Of a stretch of DNA of 64,000 bases, positions 46,579 through 56,917 are shown piece after piece. The notes beneath the pieces are model-generated. The model had not been told where the DNA came from. It saw nothing but the letters and a program-made list of their open reading frames with translations, and ran no database searches. Source of the DNA: Entomortierella parvispora (taxonomy: Eukaryota; Mortierellomycota; Mortierellomycetes; Mortierellales; Mortierellaceae); the NCBI GenBank assembly GCA_963573315.1, contig OY752144.1, positions 2,660,501 to 2,724,500 on the forward strand, written 5' to 3'. Made by a program: the position numbers and the translations under genes. Every line of letters begins with the position of its first letter. Positions within the stretch are counted from its first letter, which is position 1.

Positions 46579-48791
46579 ATGTCCCAAGAGGAATGGACAG
46601 AGGGCCACTCGAACAAACGTCCTAGATCCGAGCCGTCTCTGCTTCTTGTCAACGGCGATCTCTGGGAAAAGTTTCATCGTGAAGGCAATGAGATGATCAT
46701 CACAAAGTCGGGGCGATGCCTCTTTCCTCTTCTCCAGTTCATGGCCGTGGACCTGGATCCAGAGACCATGTACTCGATCGACGTCGACTTTGAGATGCTG
46801 GACAGACGGCGTTATAGGTTCATCGACGGAACTTGGAAACGTGCCCTGTCTTGGAAAAAATCGCCCAGCGACGAGGACGAGGACCAGGACGAGAATGAGA
46901 ATGAGAACGACGACGAAGACAAAAGCAACATCCACTTTCCATCCGGTCTTCAGGAATCGTACACCCATCCTGACCTGTGCCAGCTGGGAGCCCACTGGAT
47001 GCAAAAAACAATTTCCTTCTCCAAGATCAAGCTCACGAACAGGATTCCTGAGGCTGTCGTGAGGACTCAGAAGCGAAGCAAGGATCCACCAACAACAAGC
47101 AACCACTTCTTCCACCTGACATCGTTTCACAGATACCGACCTCGCGTCCATTTAGTACAACGCTCAGGCCAGCGCCGCTCTGTTGTCGCATCCACAACAT
47201 TCACGTTTGATCGGACAGCTTTCATGGCCGTGACCCATTACCAAAATTTCAGAGTGAACGACCTCAAGAAGGGCTACAATCCTCATGCAAAGGGATTCAG
47301 AGATACGATCCAACTACCGCCTTCCGATTCAAGAGCCGAGTCGGGTCTGGTTGATTCCTCAAGGCTCAGGGAGCGTCTAAGACAGTCGCGGCCATATCCA
47401 GCAACTGACTCGGGAAGTGAGGGAGAGGAAACTGTCAAAGATGAAAACGACGAAGAAACAGGAATGCTGGAACTTGATACGAAGCGCGACCTTGCTCCTC
47501 TCGATCGATCACACTCTGGCATAGTCACCCGCAGCCGCTCCAAGAAAGTCCTCGATGGTAACATGGCGATAACCACCGTTCGAAAACGCGATGATAAGGC
47601 GATTAAAGTCGAATGGCATGAACGGACCCCTAGCACATTGCGACAAGTAAGCATGCCCGACCAGGAGGATTCGACGGACAATGCGGACCACCATTTACTG
47701 ACGTCCAGTCAAACAGTCCAACTTGCACTTGATCCCTCACTTTACGAAATGGTCCCTCTGACAACATTGCGCCAAAGCAGCCAAACTCGATCATCGTCGC
47801 GGAAGCCAAGAGTGTTGTCAACTCTCTACACGGAAAAGCCACTAAGGGCCAGAAGATCGAGAAGAGTCCAAACAGACACAGGGTACGGAACAGTCGCCGA
47901 GGGCGAACCTCTCTTTCGCCAGACCTACCTTACTGCAGATTTTCAAAAGGCCAATATTCTTCAGCTGACAGCTCCCTTGACGCCAGTTCCAGAGCCGATA
48001 CCTTCTTCGGAACTGCAACTCTCGCCTCTAAGCAATGGCAAGGCAGTATCAACGTATGAACCTCAAGCAAGCGAAGCAGCCGTACCTCTGCCAATAAGGA
48101 CCATGGCTTCTCACACTCCCATCTCGTGGTACCAACAGTTCTTCAGTTGGGATCAACCCTCTACAAGTCTGACACTTCCGTCAAGCTCACCTAATGCTTT
48201 GAGCATTCAAGACCCTTGCCTCTCGGACTCTTCTACTTCGATGCAACTCCGGCTCCATTCGGATCAAACGAGCCAAGAGGTGTCTCAGCATGGACTCCTA
48301 AGTGTGATCAACTCTCAAGGTGACCTTCAGTCGTCGCCTCAGCCGCCTCTTGATGGGCACGCGTGCTTCTCCTCAGTGTCGTTTGAAGACCCAGGTGCAA
48401 GAGCGATACATTGCATGCCAGATCTTCCAGTTTTTGCCTATGAAGGTGATCGGTTGACGTTTAACTGCGTCCAGACAGACACATGCCACATTTGGCCACC
48501 CGTCCTTGAATCCCAGACGACGATGTCGACATCTTCCGTCTTCTCAGTTCTCCCATACTATGACGGACCAGAGCAAATGACTCTGGACATGGTGCTTCAA
48601 GAGAACCTTCGTCTCAAGGCCTTCATTCGCGAGCGATACGGTAGGTATTGCTGGCGGGTCATCTTTTGCACCGTGGGTTGATTTCCTTTGCACAGGATAC
48701 CAATATCAACGAAACTCTTGATCACACGTACATAGGATCTGAAGCCGAGGCAGAAGCGAATGCGGTGATGGTGATGGGGCGACACCACTGA
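46579..48791 (+). CDS. T-box transcription factor
   Basis: Two exons, 46579-48640 and 48736-48791 (705 residues). Residues about 22-245 form a T-box DNA-binding domain: V-N-G-D-L-W-E-K-F-H then E-M-I-I-T-K-S-G-R-C-L-F-P, Y-S-I-D-V-D-F, H-P-D-L-C-Q-L-G-A-H-W-M-Q, F-S-K-I-K-L-T-N, R-P-R-V-H-L-V, and A-V-T-H-Y-Q-N-F-R-V-N-D-L-K followed by N-P-H-A-K-G-F-R-D. The domain is interrupted near residues 94-117 by an acidic Asp/Glu/Asn-rich insertion and later by a basic R-S-K-D loop. The C-terminal 450 residues are Ser/Gln-rich and disordered, probably regulatory. T-box factors are best known from animals but have been reported from early-diverging fungi and unicellular relatives. The short last exon encodes an Ala/Glu/Met tail. 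A nuclear role is expected; targets are unknown. Confidence 0.9.
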
Positions 48792-51050
48792 ATGAAGCCT
48801 CTGTATCGTTTGCATCTACCGCTGTCTGTCTTGCTCCTGATCCTCTCATCCCATCATCGAAAGAGCAGCTTGCTAATTTGATGCGACTTTCGAATACCTG
48901 GACAATTTTATGATCAATTGGCAGTACCGTCCGTCTTTACCTTCCTCACTTTCCTTTTTGCAGGTACCCAGTCGAGGTCAATGGAGTATCGCTTTGTATT
49001 TATCGCGTGGTTGCCATCAGTTTTTGCTTCTGTTCGTATCCCAGTGTTAATGAAAATAAATCAGGCGCGTGTCGTCTCGGGTCTAGACCCAGAGCACTGT
49101 CACGAAACCTGTGGTAAATAGTTGATTGTATTTGAGTGGAAGAGAAGAGAAGACCAGAGGTTCTATCGAACAATCAGTAGGTCCACTGTCGACGTTCAAA
49201 AAACTTTGGAATTGACGAAGGAATGACTCGATCACACCTTTCCCAGGATTCCTTGTGTTTTTGAGATCACCCATCCTCACCAGTGATTGGGTTCGGGTCT
49301 GTCTTTTTATTTTCTTCCTTCCTGGTGTTTCTTTGGTTTCTGTGAGTTCATTTCCAAACAGTCCCATATTTGGGCACATGCGCTGGAAGTCGGGAGGTGA
49401 ACTTCAGAGCAACCCCTAAAATCTCGACAATTTACCGGGTAATGAATGAGGATTTCTGAGCACTGTCCAAACAAAACAAACAAAAACAGGCCTGTTTGGA
49501 AACAAAAAAAGGTACAGCGCACGCGCTCTCTTTCCCGTGTCCGTGAATCAGGGCGGACTTGGGATTGGGTGCAAGGCAGGGTGTACTTTCCGCCCGATAT
49601 CAATTTGTCGAGGTTTGCCTGCTCTTTCTTTCGTTCTTTCCATTTGTTCAAACCAATGGATGCATGCGTCTTTTTTAGTTTCTTTACTGACCGACGGAAG
49701 AGCCGAGGTGGTTCGCGCGCGTGTGCGTGTCTACATGAGTATATAAAAGAAAGAAGTGTGCTAGTCTATGCAGATGGGCGCCGACAGAAACACGATTGCC
49801 AGCTGCATGACCATCGCTCTCTAGCCTCTGACGACGCTGTGCAATTGATCCCGAGGAGAAGATCTCGGACCGAGAACTTGTGGTTACTTTCCTCCATGTC
49901 TGCTGTGGTGTCGGCTCCTCATTCTGAATGTTCCTCAGCCCTGTACCAGAGGCCATTTCTCAAAGGGCCCAGACAATTTGTTGGTTGTCAGTCAGGTCCG
50001 GAGACTGCACCGGAGGGGATTACATTAGACACGGGTCTGTCCGTAGAACGCGTATAAATACAAGGCCCATCCACGTCTTTTCCTAACCTTTGCTCCTTCT
50101 TTCTCCTCTCTCTCTCTCTCTTTCGAAGCACACCTTGTTCTTCACTCTCAATTACCCTTTCACCCCCTCCTCATAACCATACATACTGCAGGTACGGTAT
50201 CATGATGCCTTGACTGAAAGTGCTATCCCCTCTATCAGACATCCGAACCCCTGCTTGGCCCATTTATTTTAATATTCTTTTGCATATAATCCCCCACAAG
50301 AGTTCCCCGTGATGGCAATGCACATGCACCACCATCCTATCCACCCTTCCATTTCCTTATTCTCTCGACCCAATTGTCTATTTGCTCGACTTTTCCTGTC
50401 CTTCTCTTGCCCTCAGCCAGCGGTACGGCTGGTTTGTACAGGAATAGATTTTTCAAATTAAGCCAAAGTGAGGTCGTGGTTGTACAAAAACAGCAACAAA
50501 CCCCACCCCTATCGACCTCGGTAATAACGGCTGGGGCGTGGGCAGACAGTGGGTGCGTGTGGGTTTGGTTTTAATGAGCGAATTGGGCGGAGGGAGGAGA
50601 GGTGCGGGAAGGAGCATCACCTTCACAAATGATATCTGCGACATGGTGTGCGTGAGTGTCCTCCCCCCCTCTCCTTTGCGCTGAATTGGCCAAGCCCAGC
50701 CTTGTCCTCTCCATATATTTCCTCTCTTCATGAACGCCCCCATTTCTCGAATATTTTTTTTTTCAATTTCTACCTTCAGAACCTTTCTTTGCCATTTGAT
50801 CTAGGGCCACGCCTACAACAACCACCACAATTAGCTCTTTTTACGTCTCCACCCACACACAAAATCAACAGAGTCAACAACTTCTCGCCGTTCCTGTCCT
50901 CCTTCTTGAGGTGTGAGTCGGTGCGAGTCGGCGCGAGACTCTTTTGTATATTCATCTACCCATCCCTTTTCTTGGCCCCGGCAGCTAAATGTTTCTTGTC
51001 TTATTCTACCTCTACAATGTTATCTTTGCATAGCACCCATGCACACAACA
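48792..51050. other. Intergenic, 2.3 kb
   Basis: No gene supported. A TATAAATA at about 50055 is followed by a CT-repeat leader and a GCAG|GTACGG donor-like site near 50190, so a 5' untranslated exon of the carbonic anhydrase gene or a short non-coding transcript is possible. The sequence near 50740-50900 is T- and C-rich like a leader. Confidence 0.4.
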
Positions 51051-52140
51051 ATGAAGTTCATCACCACCGCTCTGGCCGCTACGGCCGCTCTTGCTTCGAT
51101 GGCCTCTGCAGCCGCCCCTGGCGCGCACTGGACTGTAAGTACAAGAATGACTGGGACCTTCGCGTCGTATAAAGCCTAGAACCGCCCTCCTGCTTCTGCT
51201 CGTCTGCCCCTCTCCTTTCAACTCCACGTGAATCGACTAGTGACCCCTCTTCCTCCATTCCCTACTTCTTTCTAGTACGGTCAAGACAACGCTGGACCTC
51301 AGCACTGGGGTAACGAACTTCTTCCGTCTCTGAAAGGCGCCCAATTTTCTGGGCTCCTTTCGTCAACTCTCATTCATTTTTTTTTTTTTTTTTTTGCTCA
51401 CAGGCACTTTGGATCCACTTTACGGCACGTGCGGAACTGGCCATGAGCAATCCCCGATTGACATTGAGGTCGGCGCACCCTATGTGCATCTGCAAAGCAG
51501 GGCCTTTGCCTCCCTCTCGTACGCACCTCTCCACAACGTCCTTTGCGGCTTCAACGGCCATGCGGTCCAATGTGACTGGAACTCAACGGCGACCTCGACC
51601 CCGCACGCGCACGCGATCCAGATCAAGAACAAGGTCTACGATCTGATCCAATTCCATTTCCATTCTCCCTCGGAGCATCATATCAATAACCATTTCGCGG
51701 ATGCAGAGCTGCATCTTGTCCATCAGCACAAGGCCTCGGGGTCCCTGGCCGTTGTCGGGATCTTGTTGGAAGTCCAAGAGAAGGAGAACCCATTCTTTGA
51801 TTGGATTACAGCTTTGGACAAGGAGGTCGATCAGGCCGAGAAGGGTCATGGGTTCTTGGTCAAGCATGAAAAAACGGGCTTGGAGGTCCAGAACAAGGAG
51901 CAGATCAAGTACAAGGTCCACAAGGTTGACTTTGAGGCACTTCTCAAGACCACCAAGGCCTTCACTCCTCGTTGGGAGTACGAAGGCAGTTTGACTACTC
52001 CTCCTTGCACTGAGGGCGTGGCCTGGAATGTGGTCCAGACCAGGGTAGGCTTAGGATTGAAGCAATTTGATGCCTTGGTCGAACTGGAGGGTTACAACTC
52101 TCGGTTCCTGCAGGATCGCCCAAAGAACAAGAAGCATTAA
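51051..52140 (+). CDS. Secreted alpha-carbonic anhydrase
   Basis: Three exons: 51051-51134, 51276-51309 and 51404-52140 (284 residues). A signal peptide (about residues 1-20, ending A-S-A-A) implies secretion. The zinc ligands are His124 and His126 in Q-F-H-F-H-S-P-S-E-H and His143 in E-L-H-L-V-H. Other family marks are Q-S-P-I-D-I and G-S-L-T-T-P-P-C-T-E-G-V-A-W. The enzyme hydrates CO2 to bicarbonate, probably at the cell surface or outside. The second exon is only 34 bp. Intron 2 carries a 19-nt T run before its acceptor. A stretch 10 kb downstream (62356-62488) is a decayed relic of another member of the family. Confidence 0.95.
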
Positions 52141-52448
52141 CAAAAAGAAACAGAGATGAAATCGTCACCAGCAAAACCAGGGACTCGTGGTTCCTGAACG
52201 ACTGGCATCTACAAAAAAACATATATCATAGCCCCGCGCAGAGTGCCTGCCCATCGTCTCTTACATGGTCATTAAAATCGGGCGTCCTTTCTTTGCAAAT
52301 ACTCGAATGCTTAAAGTCACAGTTCCTTGCCAAACAACCGTGTCGACGCGTGCAAAGACACGACACGACACGACTGGTTGTCAATTCATCCCTTGTTTTT
52401 GTCCTGTGTTCCCTGCCTTCGGTCATTGCTTCCATTACTCTCATCCTC

Positions 52449-54724
52449 ATGGACGTCTCATCCGAGTCGCCGCTTCATCAGGTCCTCGCCATCCCACTGC
52501 TGGTCGATCTAATCTGCCAGCATCTCGAGCCGAAGTACATCCCCTCCGCTCTGCTCTCATCCCGCGCGTTCCATGCTGCCTTTTTGGAGCATCGCTGGAA
52601 CACGCTGGCCAGCATCCTGACAAGGGCGGGCTCTCGAAGCAACAATCTCTTTCCTTTCGATCCCTCGCCAGAGCTCACTAGAGCCCTGGAGAAGTACGGT
52701 CCCCGGTTTGCTCAGCATCTAGCCCTACCGCACCTGGATTGCGGCCTTCGACGAACCTTTTCATCTCGCAGTCAGTCTTCTCTTCGATTGAAGACGCTCC
52801 GACAGTATGGATGGGAAACCCTCGAGGATAGAGACTTCTGGATGCATTGGGACGGGCCTCCCCAGATCATAAACGAATACGAGGCGCATGAGTCTTCTGG
52901 TATGAATCTTGTATCCGCTGTCACACTCTTCGAGGACATACTGTCCCTGGCGACAAGGAGCCGCCTACACCCTTCAGCAACTGAACTTGGGAGGCCTTAC
53001 GCTCGAGAGCCGTAGGTCCAAATCATCCAACTTCTTGACACAGTTGATCAGAGCACTTCCCACGCTTGAGAGCTTGAATATTTACAGCTTGGACCGATGC
53101 CCATGGTGCGAGTGGTGGATGTAGTGCTACATCTGCCGAGTCGACTCCAAGAGCTCTACCTGAAGCACAGGTAGAGGTAGGCTCTGAGGACTGGAGTAGC
53201 CACCCTAATAAGAAGTTTGAAAAGGCCTGGGCGCTTTATTGGGAATATTTGCAAAGTCGCGATCAAAGCCAGGGACATCAAGATATTCGTCAGTCGACCA
53301 GCAGCAACAGCAACAGCAACCACAGCGACGACGGCGGTGATAACGATAACAGCTCGGGACATGGTGAACGTCCTCTTCCTCCATCTTCAGAACCCACTGT
53401 TCAATCCTTGTTGGAGAACATGTCGACCATGGCTCGGCTGACGAAATTCTCTCTAATCGACAGGCCTGGATATCATCCTGAGTGGATCATACTTGAGATC
53501 GTGCGCCATTGTCCACTTCTCAGATCTCTCAGATATCCTCCCCTTTTAGGCATTGGGATTAGCAGCCTTGTTCAAGCGATTCAAGAGGAGCGACTTGGTC
53601 GATTGGAGCATCTAGAGCTTTCAGACTTTGAGTTTTTGATCCCAGAGTGTGAGAATTTCCTATATGCTCTTTCGCCTTCAAGATCTAGTGGGGTAAAGGC
53701 ACAACATGGCGCTGCTGGCTTAATATCAGGTGTTTAAGGAGGACACAGGGGCGACACCGGTCTGCGCTCCTTGACCCTTTATCATTATAGCCCTGGCTAC
53801 ATCTATCGCGACAATGACGACCACGACGATGGCGATGGCGAAGATCTAGACTTTGACGGTGGCATCGGTTCAATGTTCTTGTCTCAATCAGTCAGGTTCA
53901 AAAGAGCGCTGATACTTCATTTTCCTACGCTGAAGAGAATCTCGCTCGTAAGATGCGGATTTGTTCGAAGCTCCCACATTCTGGTCTTGTTGGAGAATTG
54001 CCCGAGACTGGACACTCTGATATTACATGAGCCTGCAATTTCTCGAAGTCGGTCAACCCACTACAGTTGGAGACCCAAAGTGAACTGGATCGAGTTTGCA
54101 AAAAAGGACCGACAGGGCTTGATCAGCAGCTACCAATTTCTGGACGACGAATGTGAATACACCAATACCACTGACAGCGACAATGATGACAGTGCAAGCG
54201 ATGGAGAACAAGTCAAGGGCAAGGATAAGGACAGTGAGACAAAGAGTGCCGAAATGTTACCTCCGTTGTTGACGTCTGGAGTCAATGTCCCCAAGCCAGA
54301 AATTGGGGATCCGTGGCCTTGTTCTCAAACATTGAGGGTGTTGTCTTTGATCATCCGTATTAAGGATGATGAGCGAGAACTCGAGAGAATCTCACAGCAC
54401 TTTTCCAGCATCTACCTGCGACTTGGACAGCTCATTGCTTTAGAAGATTTGTTCGTAGAGAGCAACACGACTTTAACCAAGTTCGATCCCTGGTCTGACA
54501 CCCCCCGTGAGGATAACTTGGTCCATCGAGTGGGATTCTACCAAGTGAGTTTGGATTTCACGCTGAAACAGGGACTTGCATACACGGACAAGCTCAAGAG
54601 GCTACGCCGGTTAAACATTCAAGGCGCGGGTTCATCTAAGATTGGCGAAAAGGACCGTGAGTGGATGATGGAGCATTGGCCAAGACTGGAAGATGTGATT
54701 GAACGGGGGACAACTGATAACTAA
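52449..54724 (+). pseudogene. F-box/LRR family copy A, frameshifted
   Basis: Starts with the family N-terminus M-D-V-S-S-E-S-P-L-H-Q-V-L and an F-box-like segment (I-C-Q-H-L-E, A-F-H-A-A-F-L-E-H-R-W), closely matching the copy at 63067. Compared with that copy, one base is inserted near 52970, the frame changes again near 53090, a TAG lies near 53175, and another break occurs near 53735. The last part, open from 53771 to 54724, contains Leu-rich strands, an acidic insertion and the family ending W-P-R-L-E-D-V. The number of independent breaks makes introns an unlikely explanation. The 308 bp upstream of it, after the carbonic anhydrase stop, show no gene. Confidence 0.75.
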
Positions 54725-54902
54725 AAACCATCTTTCAACGAGAGTTGAGAAGAAGCAATTGATCAAGTGCTCCAGATATCCACAGTATTTATGGAAGAGA
54801 CAATAAACCCACCCCTCCTTAGTGGACATGAACAATCCATGTTAACTTTTCAACGGTATGGTTTGTGCCTAAGAAATGGATTTTGTGCCTGGGATTTCAT
54901 AC

Positions 54903-55488
54903 TACTGAAATTTGATAACAGTTAAGCCACCATTCCTGCGACGCCATGGCAACAGGAAATAAGACTTGGTGAAGTGACCGACAGTTGTTGTAACGCGAAA
55001 TCGAAATCGAAATCGCCTATTCTTTCGTCCACCATGGGCCTGTGCGCAAACCATCAGCCGCGGTGACCGCCGTTTTTCACCCCTTTGGGTATAAAAAGGA
55101 CCCTGACCTTTCTTCTTTTTTTGTTCCTCACTTTTAACGACACACAGCACGGCCGGGCACCGTTGCGACGAGTCTGATGCGGGACTGAACCAGTCTTGGG
55201 GGATCCATCGAAGCGAGTATGATTCTACTGCTGAGGCGCCTTTCAAGCCAGACCGCGGGGCTTCTGAACTTCGGAAGAAGGTCGTGTCTGAGTTGTTGAG
55301 CGTATCCTAGGCACTACGTGCACTAAATTTTTGGAACGGGGGCCCGTTATCCCGTTAGGTGGCTGACTACCACCAACCCTCTCTTATTAAATCAACTCAA
55401 ACAAACGAAAAAAAAAATAAATAAGGAAAAGGAAAAGGAAAAGGAGGGAAGAGAGGAGAAGGATGGAGGTGACAACTTGCATGCATGA
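54903..55488 (+). repeat. Dispersed repeat, copy 2
   Basis: About 585 bp, reverse complement of 5667-6300. A three-fold GAAATC repeat at about 54995-55015 is followed by TATAAAAA at about 55090, the long conserved middle, the two hairpins (55337-55378), and the GGAAAA-repeat edge. Just beyond it, the GGATGG...GACAACTT...GCATGCATG edge is imperfectly repeated (about 55496-55530). It begins 178 bp after F-box copy A. Element type undetermined. Confidence 0.75.
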
Positions 55489-56034
55489 GGAAAAGGATGG
55501 GGGCGACAACTTTTGTGCATGCATGCATGAATGCAAGGACGCGCTTTGCATTCCTGCATTCAAGTGGGAAGCTGAATGGCCCTTCAGACCAAAGACATGG
55601 CCAGCAGGAGAATCACTAGTTTAGATGGCGTGGTCCCGTTCATAACTGGTTCCAGGTACCCATTTCGCGACGAAAGATCCCTGTATGTCAACACTTCAGC
55701 CAAATAAGCACTTTATTCGTTACTATGAAAGGTGTGACGCGCTGGAGCCCCGCTCCTTTCTGTACTTTTTATATTCATGCCAGATCCAACGCCCTACTGC
55801 AGGGAGATCCAAAGGCTGATCACAAAGGCTGATGCAACGACCTTGTGCTGGTGAATACTGTTGTTCAAAAACGACGAATCGCCTCGTTTTAGGATAGAAT
55901 GGTGAATAGTTTTTTTGGGCATCAGTCGTTGAGAACAAGTTGTTGGGTCGATTCATCTCGACGAGAAAAAACACTACACGCTTCATCAGACAGTGCGATG
56001 ACCCTCCTATGGTTGACATTGCTCTAGTGGGGGA

Positions 56035-56237
56035 TTACCTGACAGTTACCGTAACATGGAGCAGCAAAATGGATGGTTTTTCTCGATCATAGGTGAAGAT
56101 AAGGGAATTTCGATTCTGTGACCCAGACTCATGCTCCCTGATGAGTCCTACGCGCATGCGATAACACTTTACTAGTCGACGCTGCTGTTCAAAGTCGGTA
56201 GTCACCTAACAGTTAAGGTAACCTGGAGCAGCGATTC
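56035..56237. repeat. Pair of imperfect 36-bp direct repeats
   Basis: Repeats at 56035-56070 and 56202-56237 match at about three quarters of positions and are separated by 131 bp. They may be ends of a degraded small element. Confidence 0.5.
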
Positions 56238-56557
56238 TGGGATTTGAGATGCTCAAACGATCAAAGGGATCTCCCTGCCAATACGATTACAGAAAACAAT
56301 CCACCTTGATCTCCCCTGCTGCGTTGCATAGATGCAGTCCATGCGATAGCAGAGGATGCCCTATGTACTGTACTTTGATCGCAAATGCTGATAATCCCTC
56401 CCAGTTGCTTCACAGGGTTGGTCAAATCAATGTAGCTGTTAAAAGCAAGAACGCCTGGCTCTAGGAGAGCACCGATCGAAAGGATGGATCTAACGATCAC
56501 TGCGTACTTTTTTGTCCCTCAAACAGGTCTTTTGTAGCTCGATCTTGCTGATCTGAG

Positions 56558-56577
56558 GCCGGTAACTCGTTACCGGC
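56558..56577. repeat. Perfect inverted repeat, 9-bp arms
   Basis: GCCGGTAAC-TC-GTTACCGGC, able to form a cruciform or bind a dimeric protein. It shares the GTAAC core with the nearby 36-bp repeats. Confidence 0.7.
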
Positions 56578-56917
56578 ATGTCCATTAGCTGCAAAGTGAA
56601 GCTATCGCTCACTCATGGTTGCTTTGTTTGGTCACTCGCTTCGATCCTGCAATTGCAAAAAGTCTCAACAATTCGCTCGCATGCTCAGGGAACAGAAACA
56701 AGAGCGCCCTTCATGCATGCATGAAGGCGTGGGAGATGATGGCAAAGGTGGCTTAGAATATAACGCCACAGGATTTTGTCCCCAATTGCGTCCTTCCTTT
56801 CCACATCCTTCACTCTCTCGTTCTCTCGGTCGCAACCAATCAGCAAACCGCCTTTTCACACACTCATTTACCAACCACACACATCACTCACACGAACCAT
56901 CCAGTACTGTCCCTGCG

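Larger units (their letters stand above)
55489..56917. other. Gene-free stretch with short repeats and a palindrome
   Basis: No coding frame supported. It includes two imperfect 36-bp direct repeats (56035-56070 and 56202-56237, sharing ACCT-ACAGTTA--GTAAC-TGGAGCAGC) and a 20-bp inverted repeat at 56558-56577. The last 100 bp are a CA/CT-rich leader for the Crinkler-type gene. Confidence 0.5.

Noticed and set aside
50055..50230. Separate small protein gene after the TATA motif
   Set aside because: The first ATGs give frames of only a few codons; an untranslated exon is the most that can be said.
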